DNA of 64,000 nt, taken from NCBI RefSeq assembly GCF_902497625.1, contig NZ_CABVGX010000003.1, positions 1-64,000 of the forward strand, in the 5' to 3' direction. The notes under the pieces were generated by a model, which worked only from the letters and a program-made list of their open reading frames with translations, was not told where the DNA came from and searched no databases. The first letter of the stretch is position 1. The number at the start of each line of letters is the position of its first letter. Shown piece by piece: positions 27,741-37,150 of the stretch. The position numbers were made by a program, and so were the translations under genes. This DNA is from Pseudomonas fluorescens (GTDB taxonomy: Bacteria > Pseudomonadota > Gammaproteobacteria > Pseudomonadales > Pseudomonadaceae).

Positions 27741-29141
27741 ATGCTGAAGAAGTTGTTCCAGTCATTCCGTTCTCCCAAGCGCCATACGCAACACATCCGC
27801 AGCACGCCTGAAGTGCTCAATAGTGGCCAGCATTCGTTGCAAAAAGGCCAATTCAGCCGTTACGCGGTGAACATTGTCGAGCGCCTGCAGAACGCCGGTT
27901 ACCAGGCTTATCTGGTCGGCGGGTGCGTGCGTGACATGATGCTGGGCATCACTCCAAAAGATTTCGACGTCGCAACCAGCGCTACGCCTGAGCAGGTGCG
28001 GGCGGAATTTCGCAATGCGCGAATCATCGGCCGTCGTTTCAAACTGGTGCACATCCATTTCGGCCGCGAGATCATCGAAGTCGCGACTTTCCGCGCCAAT
28101 CACCCGGTCAACGAAGACGAGGAAGACAGCAATCAGTCTTCGCGCAACGAGAGCGGGCGGATTCTGCGCGACAACGTCTACGGCACCCTGGAAGAAGACG
28201 CGCAACGCCGCGACTTCACCATCAACGCCCTTTACTACGATCCGGTCAGCGAGCGTATTCTTGATTACGCCAACGGCGTACACGACATCCGCAATCACCT
28301 GATCCGTTTGATCGGCGATCCCAAGCAGCGCTATCAGGAAGACCCGGTGCGAATGCTGCGGGCCGTGCGTTTCGCCGCCAAACTCAATTTCGGCATCGAA
28401 AAACACAGCGCCGTGCCGATTCGCGACCTGGCGCCGATGCTGCGCGAGATACCTTCGGCGCGCCTGTTCGAAGAAGTGCTCAAGCTGTTCCTTTCCGGGC
28501 ATGCGGCCGACACCTTCGAAATGCTGGTCGACCTGCAGTTGTTCGATCCGCTGTTCCCGGCCAGTGCCGAAGCGCTCGAATACAATCCGACCTACACCCA
28601 CACACTGATCAGCGAAGCATTGAGCAACACTGATCTGCGCATCAAACAGAACAAACCGGTGACCCCGGCCTTCCTGTTTGCCGCGCTGCTGTGGCCAGCG
28701 CTGCCGGCGCGCGTATTGCGCCTGCAGGAACGTGGAATGCCGCCGATTCCGGCGATGCAGGAAGCCGCGCACGAGCTGATTGCCGAACAGTGCCAACGCA
28801 TTGCGATTCCGAAACGTTTCACCATGCCGATTCGCGAAATCTGGGACATGCAGGAACGTCTGCCTCGTCGCAGCGGTAAACGCGCAGACTTGTTGCTGGA
28901 CAACCCACGCTTCCGCGCCGGTTACGACTTCCTGCTTTTGCGTGAAAGCGCCGGCGAGCAGACTGACGGCCTTGGCGAGTGGTGGACTGATTATCAGGAC
29001 GCCAATGACAGCGAGCGCCGCGACATGATTCGCGACCTCAGCGGCAAGGACGACGGGACCGGCGCACCTCGCAAACGTCGTCGCAGCGGCGGCGCCAAGC
29101 GCAAGCGCACCGCCGGCGCACCGAGTGCCACGGGCGAGTAG
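27741..29141 (+). CDS. pcnB: Poly(A) polymerase I
   Basis: A 466-residue polymerase that adds poly(A) tails to RNA and promotes decay. The nucleotidyltransferase motif is LVGGCVRDMMLGITPKDFDV with the two metal-binding aspartates; the RNA-binding helical region and a basic, Arg/Lys-rich C-terminal tail (KRRRSGGAKRKRTAG) follow. It is distinguished from CCA-adding enzymes by its length, tail and PcnB-type N-terminus. I choose ATG 27741; a GTG at 27732 is in frame. Confidence 0.95.
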   Translation: MLKKLFQSFRSPKRHTQHIRSTPEVLNSGQHSLQKGQFSRYAVNIVERLQNAGYQAYLVGGCVRDMMLGITPKDFDVATSATPEQVRAEFRNARIIGRRFKLVHIHFGREIIEVATFRANHPVNEDEEDSNQSSRNESGRILRDNVYGTLEEDAQRRDFTINALYYDPVSERILDYANGVHDIRNHLIRLIGDPKQRYQEDPVRMLRAVRFAAKLNFGIEKHSAVPIRDLAPMLREIPSARLFEEVLKLFLSGHAADTFEMLVDLQLFDPLFPASAEALEYNPTYTHTLISEALSNTDLRIKQNKPVTPAFLFAALLWPALPARVLRLQERGMPPIPAMQEAAHELIAEQCQRIAIPKRFTMPIREIWDMQERLPRRSGKRADLLLDNPRFRAGYDFLLLRESAGEQTDGLGEWWTDYQDANDSERRDMIRDLSGKDDGTGAPRKRRRSGGAKRKRTAGAPSATGE

Positions 29142-29143
29142 GT

Positions 29144-29629
29144 ATGGAACGCATCTACATCGGCATGGGCAGCAATCTGGCTGACCCCGCCGAACAACTG
29201 CGCAGTGCCGTCGATGCACTGGCACGGTTGCCGCAAACTGAACTGATCGGCGTTTCCGGCTTTTACCAGAGCGACTCGCTCCTTCCTGGCCAGCCCCGCT
29301 ATACCAACGCGGTTGCTGCACTCGACAGTGAACTGGCGCCGCTGGACCTCCTTGATGCCCTGCAAGCCATCGAAAACGAACAGGGCCGCGAGCGCCTCGA
29401 GCGCTGGGGGCCGCGCACGCTGGATCTCGACATTGTGTTGTTCGGGGATCACCTGATCGACGAGCCGCGCCTCAGAGTCCCCCACTACCATATGCAGGAA
29501 CGTGCGTTCGTTCTTTATCCGCTGGCCGAACTGGCGCCTGCGGACCTGCAATTGGCCGACGGTCGCAGCCTTGAAGCTCTTCTCGCAGACTGCCCGTTCG
29601 TCGGTCTGGAACGGCTCCCCCCGAATTGA
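29144..29629 (+). CDS. folK: 6-hydroxymethyl-7,8-dihydropterin pyrophosphokinase
   Basis: A 161-residue enzyme that pyrophosphorylates hydroxymethyldihydropterin in folate synthesis. Conserved GMGSNLADP near the start and RWGPRTLDLDIVLFG (HPPK signature with catalytic aspartates) are seen. It starts two bases after the pcnB stop and is co-transcribed with it. Confidence 0.96.
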   Translation: MERIYIGMGSNLADPAEQLRSAVDALARLPQTELIGVSGFYQSDSLLPGQPRYTNAVAALDSELAPLDLLDALQAIENEQGRERLERWGPRTLDLDIVLFGDHLIDEPRLRVPHYHMQERAFVLYPLAELAPADLQLADGRSLEALLADCPFVGLERLPPN

Positions 29630-29640
29630 AAAAAATCCTT

Positions 29641-29728
29641 GTGGGAGCGAGCCTGCTCGCGATTGCGGTGTGTCATTCAATAAAGCTGCTGAATGACACA
29701 CCGCAATCGCGAGCAGGCTCACTCCCAC
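29641..29728. repeat. Long palindrome of REP type (GTGGGAGCGAGCC family)
   Basis: Arms 29641-29679 and 29690-29728 pair over 39 bases with one mismatch and a 10-base loop. Usual REP pairs match only at the outer part; here the inner part matches too. It lies between folK and panB. Confidence 0.9.
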
Positions 29729-29731
29729 AGT

Positions 29732-29994
29732 GAATCGTGCCGAGCATACGACCTGCGCTTGCTGAATCGCATCAGTTACTTCGGTAACACCCCCCACGTA
29801 ACAACCCGGTAACACACACAATTGACTTCCCGTGTTCTCCTCACGACTATAGGCGTCCCGCTGCCGCCAACACGGCGCATAAGGGCGCAATTCAGGCCAT
29901 AAAAGCACGACATCAGACCGTGCGCCTGTATTTCACGAAGATCACGCGCGTTACTCGCTGTAGTGTCAACAGCGCCTGAACGAGGAACCTTTTC
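29732..29994 (+). promoter_or_regulatory. panB upstream region with GTAAC repeats
   Basis: 263 bases with no gene. At 29775-29788 GTTAC TTCG GTAAC is a palindrome, followed by two more GTAACA at 29798-29803 and 29809-29814. TTGACT (29822-29827) with GACTAT 17 bases later is a weak promoter candidate. The repeated GTAACA recalls CbrB half sites, but the spacing does not match the CbrB consensus. The ribosome site GAGGAA precedes panB. Confidence 0.35.
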
Positions 29995-30795
29995 ATGCCA
30001 GCCATCACCCTGACCACGCTGCAAGGTCTCAAGCAAAAAGGTGAAAAAATCACCATGCTGACCTGCTATGACGCAACCTTTGCCCATGCCTGTAATGAGG
30101 CGGGCGTCGAAGTGCTGCTGGTGGGCGACTCTCTCGGCATGGTGTTGCAGGGTCACGACAGCACACTGCCCGTGACCACTGCCGAAATGGCCTACCACGT
30201 TGCGTCGGTCAAACGCGGTAACACCGACGCATTGATCCTCGCCGATCTGCCATTCATGGCTTACGCCACCACCGAACAAGCGATGACCAACAGCGCCCTG
30301 CTAATGCAGGCTGGCGCGCACATGGTCAAGGTTGAGGGTGCGTTGTGGCTGGCGGATTCGATTCGCCTGCTCGCCGAACGCGGCATTCCGGTGTGCGCGC
30401 ACATGGGGCTGACCCCGCAGTCAGTGAATATTCTGGGCGGTTATAAGGTTCAGGGCCGTAACGAAAACCAGGCGCGACAGATGCGTGCCGACGCGATTTC
30501 CCTCGAACAGGCCGGCGCGGCAATGCTGCTGCTTGAGTGTGTGCCGAGCGAGCTGGCCGAAGAGATCACGCAAGCAGTAAAAATCCCGGTGATTGGCATC
30601 GGCGCTGGCAGCGGCACCGATGGTCAGGTGCTGGTTTTGCACGATATGCTGGGTTTGTCGATCACTGGCCGGGTGCCGAAATTCGTCAAGAACTTCATGG
30701 CCGGGCAGCAAAACATTCAGGCGGCTTTGGGCGCTTATGTTTCCGAAGTCAAAGCTGTCACCTTCCCGGGTACCGAACACGGATTCTCTGCATGA
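29995..30795 (+). CDS. panB: 3-methyl-2-oxobutanoate hydroxymethyltransferase
   Basis: A 266-residue enzyme making ketopantoate, first step to pantothenate and CoA, from the valine precursor 2-oxoisovalerate and methylene-tetrahydrofolate. Family motifs are [37 protein letters not shown] and [20 protein letters not shown]. It overlaps panC by four bases (ATGA). Confidence 0.97.
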   Translation: MPAITLTTLQGLKQKGEKITMLTCYDATFAHACNEAGVEVLLVGDSLGMVLQGHDSTLPVTTAEMAYHVASVKRGNTDALILADLPFMAYATTEQAMTNSALLMQAGAHMVKVEGALWLADSIRLLAERGIPVCAHMGLTPQSVNILGGYKVQGRNENQARQMRADAISLEQAGAAMLLLECVPSELAEEITQAVKIPVIGIGAGSGTDGQVLVLHDMLGLSITGRVPKFVKNFMAGQQNIQAALGAYVSEVKAVTFPGTEHGFSA

Positions 30796-31652
30796 ACACC
30801 GTCAAAACCGTACGCGAACTGCGCGCCGCAGTGGCTCGCGCCCGTGGCGAAGGCAAGCGCATTGCCTTCGTTCCAACCATGGGCAACCTGCACAGCGGGC
30901 ACATCGCGCTGATCGCCAAGGCCAGCCAACGGGCTGATTTCGTGGTGGCGAGTATTTTCGTCAATCCACTGCAATTTGGTGCCGGCGAAGACCTCGACAA
31001 ATATCCGCGCACCCTGACAGCGGACCAGGAAAAACTGCTGCAGGGTGGATGCCACCTGCTGTTCGCGCCGACGGTTGAAGAAATGTACCCCGACGGCATG
31101 GCCGGGCAAACTCGCGTCAGCGTTCCGCAACTTTCTGAAGGCCTGTGCGGCGCAAGCCGTCCCGGGCACTTCGAAGGGGTGGCTACCGTGGTCAGCAAGT
31201 TGTTCAACATGGTTCAGCCCGATCTGGCGATCTTTGGCCAGAAAGACTTTCAACAACTGGCGGTGATTCGCGCACTGGTGCATGACCTGAACATGCCGGT
31301 GCAGATCATTGGCGAGCCGACAGTGCGCGCGGCCGATGGCTTGGCATTGTCCTCGCGCAACGGCTTCCTCAGCGAAGAACAGCGGGCGATTGCGCCGGTG
31401 GTTTACCGCGCGTTGAACGCGATTGCCGAGTCGATCAGGCAAGGTGACCGCGACTATCCGGCCTTGGTGGGCAGGCAGTTGCAAACGTTGGAGGCTGCAG
31501 GCTTGCGTCCTGACTATCTGGAGATTCGTCATGCGCTGACCTTGCGCCCGGCGACAGCGGAAGATCGCGATCTGGTGATTCTGGTGGCGGCATTTCTCGG
31601 CACCACGCGGTTGATTGATAACCTGCACCTGAATCTCGACGCGCCAACCTGA
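30792..31652 (+). CDS. panC: Pantothenate synthetase
   Basis: A 286-residue ligase joining pantoate and beta-alanine with ATP. The HIGH-like motif is MGNLHSGH and the KMSKS-like motif is LSSRNGFLS. The start is the ATG overlapping the panB stop. In P. aeruginosa and P. putida panD (aspartate decarboxylase, the beta-alanine source) follows; here it does not. Confidence 0.97.
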   Translation: MNTVKTVRELRAAVARARGEGKRIAFVPTMGNLHSGHIALIAKASQRADFVVASIFVNPLQFGAGEDLDKYPRTLTADQEKLLQGGCHLLFAPTVEEMYPDGMAGQTRVSVPQLSEGLCGASRPGHFEGVATVVSKLFNMVQPDLAIFGQKDFQQLAVIRALVHDLNMPVQIIGEPTVRAADGLALSSRNGFLSEEQRAIAPVVYRALNAIAESIRQGDRDYPALVGRQLQTLEAAGLRPDYLEIRHALTLRPATAEDRDLVILVAAFLGTTRLIDNLHLNLDAPT

Positions 31653-31670
31653 GACACCAATCCATTAGTG

Positions 31671-31757
31671 GAAGCAAAGCTTGCTCGCGAAAAGGTCGTC
31701 ACATCCGACACTTGTGTCGACTGACACGATGTCTTCGCGGGCAAGCCTTGCTAGCCC
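31671..31757. repeat. REP-like inverted pair, GCTTGCTCGCGA family
   Basis: GAAGCAAAGCTTGCTCGCGA and the diverged inverse TTCGCGGGCAAGCCTTGCTAGC flank a loop that itself contains short inverted repeats (TGTGTCGACTGACAC-like). It is less perfect than the others in the window. Confidence 0.7.
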
Positions 31758-32035
31758 AGAGTTATGCAGTGCCGCGCCTTGTCGCCGTATCCGGCCTTCC
31801 CGCGAAATCCTTGCTGCTCAAATTTCCCTCCCGTTTGTCGGACTATTTCCCAGCTGATGTATAAAAAAGTACTGCCGTCGGGTCTGACAAAGTCAAGACA
31901 GATTGCAGCGCGAGGTTTACTGTATTCGCCCTGTGCCATGAATTCGTGTCGACGCAGTAAACCGGGCGCTCACCGCAGCGCACCGGGATTTTTCAGTGAT
32001 CAAAAGCCGTTCAAGTAAAAAGGAAACCCGCAGCG
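31758..32035 (+). promoter_or_regulatory. pgi upstream region with a 9-base inverted repeat
   Basis: No gene is seen where panD would be expected. GGTTTACTG (31914-31922) and CAGTAAACC (31955-31963) form a perfect inverted repeat 73 bases before pgi; it could be an operator or a leader hairpin. A TATAAA at 31859-31864 is a possible -10 box without a good partner. AAAAAGGAAA precedes pgi. Confidence 0.35.
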
Positions 32036-33700
32036 ATGGCGTATTACCGCACTCCTCACGATGTGACCGCCCTGCCCGCCTGGCAGGCGTTGAAAGATCA
32101 CCGCCAAGCCATGCAGGATTTCAGCATGCGCGAAGCCTTCAATGCCGATCCACAGCGCTTTACGCAGTTCACCCTCAGCAGCTGTGGCCTGTTTCTTGAT
32201 TATTCGAAAAACCTGATCAACGCCGAGACCCGCGATTTGCTTGTGGGTCTGGCCAACGAAGTCGATCTGCAGGGCGCGATCAAAGCGCTGTTTGACGGCG
32301 AAATCGTCAACTCTTCCGAAGGACGTCCGGCCCTGCATACCGCGCTGCGCCGCCCGGTGGGCGACAAGTTGTCGGTCAACGGCGTCAATGTGATGCCTGA
32401 AGTGCACAAGGTGCTGAACCAGATCACCGACCTCGTTGGCCGCATTCACGACGGTCTGTGGCGCGGTTATACCGAGAAGCCCATCACCGACGTGGTGAAC
32501 ATCGGCATTGGTGGTTCTTTCCTCGGCCCGGAGCTGGTGTCCGAAGCGCTGCTGTCTTACGCGCAAAAAGGCGTGCGCTGCCATTACCTGGCAAACATCG
32601 ATGGCAGTGAGTTCCATGAACTGACCATGAAGCTGCGCGCCGAGACCACGCTGTTTATCGTCTCGTCGAAATCCTTCAACACCCTCGAAACCCTGAAGAA
32701 CGCCCAGGCCGCTCGTGCCTGGTATCTGGCGCAGGGCGGTTCGGAAGCCGAGCTGTATCGTCACTTCATCGCCGTTTCGAGCAACAACGCGGCTGCCGTC
32801 GCGTTCGGGATTCGTGAAGAAAACATTTTCCCGATGTGGGACTGGGTCGGCGGGCGTTACTCGCTGTGGTCGGCGATCGGTTTGCCGATTGCGCTGGCGA
32901 TCGGCATGTCGAACTTCAAGGAGTTACTGTCCGGCGCCTACACCATGGACCAGCACTTCCAGAGCGCGCCTTTCGAACAGAACATGCCGGTGCTGCTGGC
33001 CTTGCTGGGTGTCTGGTACGGCAACTTCTGGGGTGCGCAAAGCCATGCCATCCTGCCGTATGACCACTATCTGCGTAACATCACCAAGCACTTGCAGCAA
33101 CTGGACATGGAGTCCAATGGCAAAAGCGTCCGTCAGGACGGTACGCCAGTGTCGACCGATACCGGTCCGGTGATCTGGGGTGGCGTCGGCTGCAACGGTC
33201 AGCACGCGTATCACCAATTGCTGCACCAGGGCACTCAAGTGATTCCGGCCGACTTTATTGTGCCGATTGTCAGTTTCAACCCGGTGTCCGACCACCACCA
33301 ATGGCTATACGCCAACTGCCTGTCGCAAAGCCAGGCATTGATGCTGGGCAAAACACTGGCAGAAGCTGAAGCCGAACTGCGCGACAAAGGCTTGAGCGAG
33401 GAAGAGGTGCACAAGATCGCACCGCACAAGGTCATCCCTGGCAACCGCCCGAGCAACACGTTGGTGGTCGAGCGCATCAGCCCTCGCCGCCTGGGTGCGC
33501 TGGTGGCCATGTACGAACACAAAGTCTTCGTGCAAAGCGTGGTCTGGGGCATCAACGCCTTCGATCAGTGGGGCGTGGAACTTGGCAAAGACCTGGGCAA
33601 AGGTGTTTACAACCGCCTGGTCGGCAGCGAAGAGACCCCGGCGGATGATGCGTCTACCCAGGGCTTGATCAACTTCTTCCGCAGCCGTCACCGCGGCTAA
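32036..33700 (+). CDS. pgi: Glucose-6-phosphate isomerase
   Basis: A 554-residue enzyme interconverting glucose-6-phosphate and fructose-6-phosphate. Motifs include [17 protein letters not shown], the phosphate loop [11 protein letters not shown], and the PGI signatures ([39 protein letters not shown]). In pseudomonads it works mainly in the Entner-Doudoroff recycling direction. Confidence 0.97.
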   Translation: MAYYRTPHDVTALPAWQALKDHRQAMQDFSMREAFNADPQRFTQFTLSSCGLFLDYSKNLINAETRDLLVGLANEVDLQGAIKALFDGEIVNSSEGRPALHTALRRPVGDKLSVNGVNVMPEVHKVLNQITDLVGRIHDGLWRGYTEKPITDVVNIGIGGSFLGPELVSEALLSYAQKGVRCHYLANIDGSEFHELTMKLRAETTLFIVSSKSFNTLETLKNAQAARAWYLAQGGSEAELYRHFIAVSSNNAAAVAFGIREENIFPMWDWVGGRYSLWSAIGLPIALAIGMSNFKELLSGAYTMDQHFQSAPFEQNMPVLLALLGVWYGNFWGAQSHAILPYDHYLRNITKHLQQLDMESNGKSVRQDGTPVSTDTGPVIWGGVGCNGQHAYHQLLHQGTQVIPADFIVPIVSFNPVSDHHQWLYANCLSQSQALMLGKTLAEAEAELRDKGLSEEEVHKIAPHKVIPGNRPSNTLVVERISPRRLGALVAMYEHKVFVQSVVWGINAFDQWGVELGKDLGKGVYNRLVGSEETPADDASTQGLINFFRSRHRG

Positions 33701-33720
33701 TCAACACTGTTACTTTTCCT

Positions 33721-33807
33721 GTGGGAGCGAGCCTGCTCGCGAATACGGACGGTCTTTCAACATTGAGTTGACTGACCCGCCGCATTCGCGAGCAGGCTCG
33801 CTCCCAC
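33721..33807. repeat. REP/BIME pair, GTGGGAGCGAGCC family
   Basis: GTGGGAGCGAGCCTGCTCGC and its inverse GCGAGCAGGCTCGCTCCCAC flank a non-paired middle. Same family as the 29641 palindrome. Confidence 0.9.
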
Positions 33808-33892
33808 AGTCGTTTTTGCTTACCGCAGTGTGTGCATTCGGCATTCGACTTGAACCCGTCCGCGACTCGGCGCATCTTTATCTCTGTCGAAA

Positions 33893-33900
33893 AACAAGAA
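33893..33900 (+). promoter_or_regulatory. Hfq/Crc-type catabolite-activity motif before acs
   Basis: AACAAGAA fits AANAANAA exactly and lies next to the AAGGAA ribosome site (33902-33907) of acs. Hfq with Crc bound here would block translation when CrcZ is low. Confidence 0.6.
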
Positions 33901-33912
33901 TAAGGAACCGTC

Positions 33913-35850
<1,938 letters not shown>

Positions 35851-35942
35851 AGCCGAACAGCGGCTGAAGCATCCTGTGGGGAGCTGGCTTGGCAGCGATG
35901 AGGCCCTTGAAGCCTGCGCTGCCTGGGAGGACGCGATCGCCA

Positions 35943-35984
35943 GCTTGAAGCTTGAAGCTTGAAGCTTGAAGCTTGAAGCTTGAA
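35943..35984 (+). repeat. Heptanucleotide microsatellite (GCTTGAA)6
   Basis: Six exact copies of GCTTGAA, 54 bases before the methyltransferase start. Simple repeats of this kind can vary in number by slippage. It is outside any coding frame. Confidence 0.97.
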
Positions 35985-36037
35985 GCCCAGTAACTGCTAA
36001 ACTCCCGCGCCAAATTCCCTCCTGCAAGGCGCCCAGC

Positions 36038-37054
36038 ATGTCTTCCTTGAATCAGGCGCTGCGCGCCGCCCTCGATCATCGCCAGGACCTGATTGCCGAA
36101 CTGCATCAGCAAGGCACCGATTGCTACCGCCTGTTTCACGGTAGCCAGGAAGGCGTCGGCGGCCTGACCGTCGACCGCTATGGCCCGCAACTGCTGGTGC
36201 AGAGCTTCCATCAATCGCTCGAACGCGAAGATCTCATGCAGCTGCACGGGATCGTCAATCAGCAGCTGGGCCTCGATACTTTGCTGGTTTACAACGATCG
36301 CTCACGGGGCAACTCGCGCATCGACCGTGAAGACACCGTCTACCGCGCCGATGAGGCTGCGCTGCAAGACCTGATCGGACACGAATGGGGTTTGAATTAT
36401 CGTGTCCGTGGCCGCCATGCCGGTCAGGACCCGCTGCTGTTCCTCGACCTGCGCACCACCCGCGGCTGGGTCAAGGCGCACAGCAAAAACAAAAGTGTGC
36501 TGAACCTGTTTGCCTACACCTGCGGCGTTGGCCTGAGCGCAGCGGCGGGTGGCGCGCGTGAGGTGTGCAACCTGGATTTCGCGGAGGGCAATCTCGCCGT
36601 CGGTCGCGAGAACGGTCTGCTCAACCCGCAATTAGCGAGCATGCAGTTCATCCAGTCGGATTATTTTCCGGCGATCCGCCAACTGGCCGGCCTGCAGATC
36701 AGCCAGCGTCGCGGGCAGAAACTGCCGAGTTATCCGCGCCTCGAACAACGCCAGTACGATCTGGTCCTGCTCGACCCGCCCGCATGGGCGAAGAGCGCGT
36801 TCGGCACAGTCGACCTGTTGCGCGACTATCAAAGCCTGCTCAAACCGGCGCTGCTGACCACCGCCGATGACGGTGTGCTGATCTGCTGCAACAATCTGGC
36901 GAAAGTCAGCATGGAAGACTGGCGCGAGCAGGTTTTGCGCTGCGCGGAGAAAGCCGGACGGCCAGTACGTGAATGTACGGTGATGAAGCCGGGAGCCGAT
37001 TTCCCGTCGATGGATCAACAGCCGCCGCTGAAAACGCTGATCCTGCAGCTGTGA
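36038..37054 (+). CDS. Class I SAM-dependent methyltransferase, RlmI/RlmK-like
   Basis: A 338-residue protein with an N-terminal part (QEGVGGLTVDRYGPQLLVQ) and a Rossmann methyltransferase domain: SAM-binding VLNLFAYTCGVGLSAAAGGA and catalytic-type motif LVLLDPPAWAKS. This pattern is that of 23S rRNA cytosine/guanine methyltransferases (COG1092), but it lacks the full PUA domain. The exact target is unknown. It lies downstream of the heptamer repeat. Confidence 0.85.
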   Translation: MSSLNQALRAALDHRQDLIAELHQQGTDCYRLFHGSQEGVGGLTVDRYGPQLLVQSFHQSLEREDLMQLHGIVNQQLGLDTLLVYNDRSRGNSRIDREDTVYRADEAALQDLIGHEWGLNYRVRGRHAGQDPLLFLDLRTTRGWVKAHSKNKSVLNLFAYTCGVGLSAAAGGAREVCNLDFAEGNLAVGRENGLLNPQLASMQFIQSDYFPAIRQLAGLQISQRRGQKLPSYPRLEQRQYDLVLLDPPAWAKSAFGTVDLLRDYQSLLKPALLTTADDGVLICCNNLAKVSMEDWREQVLRCAEKAGRPVRECTVMKPGADFPSMDQQPPLKTLILQL

Positions 37055-37150
37055 ATTTCAGAAGGAAAATCCGCTAAAGCCGGATCACTTCGGAACCGGA
37101 TTCGCGTGCCATACTCCAAGGCACTCCGATTCAGACAGATGAAGCCGCAC

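Noticed and set aside
31758..32035. A degraded panD remnant
   Set aside because: I translated by eye for PanD landmarks (the GS cleavage site, YYEGSC-like stretch) and found none in any frame.
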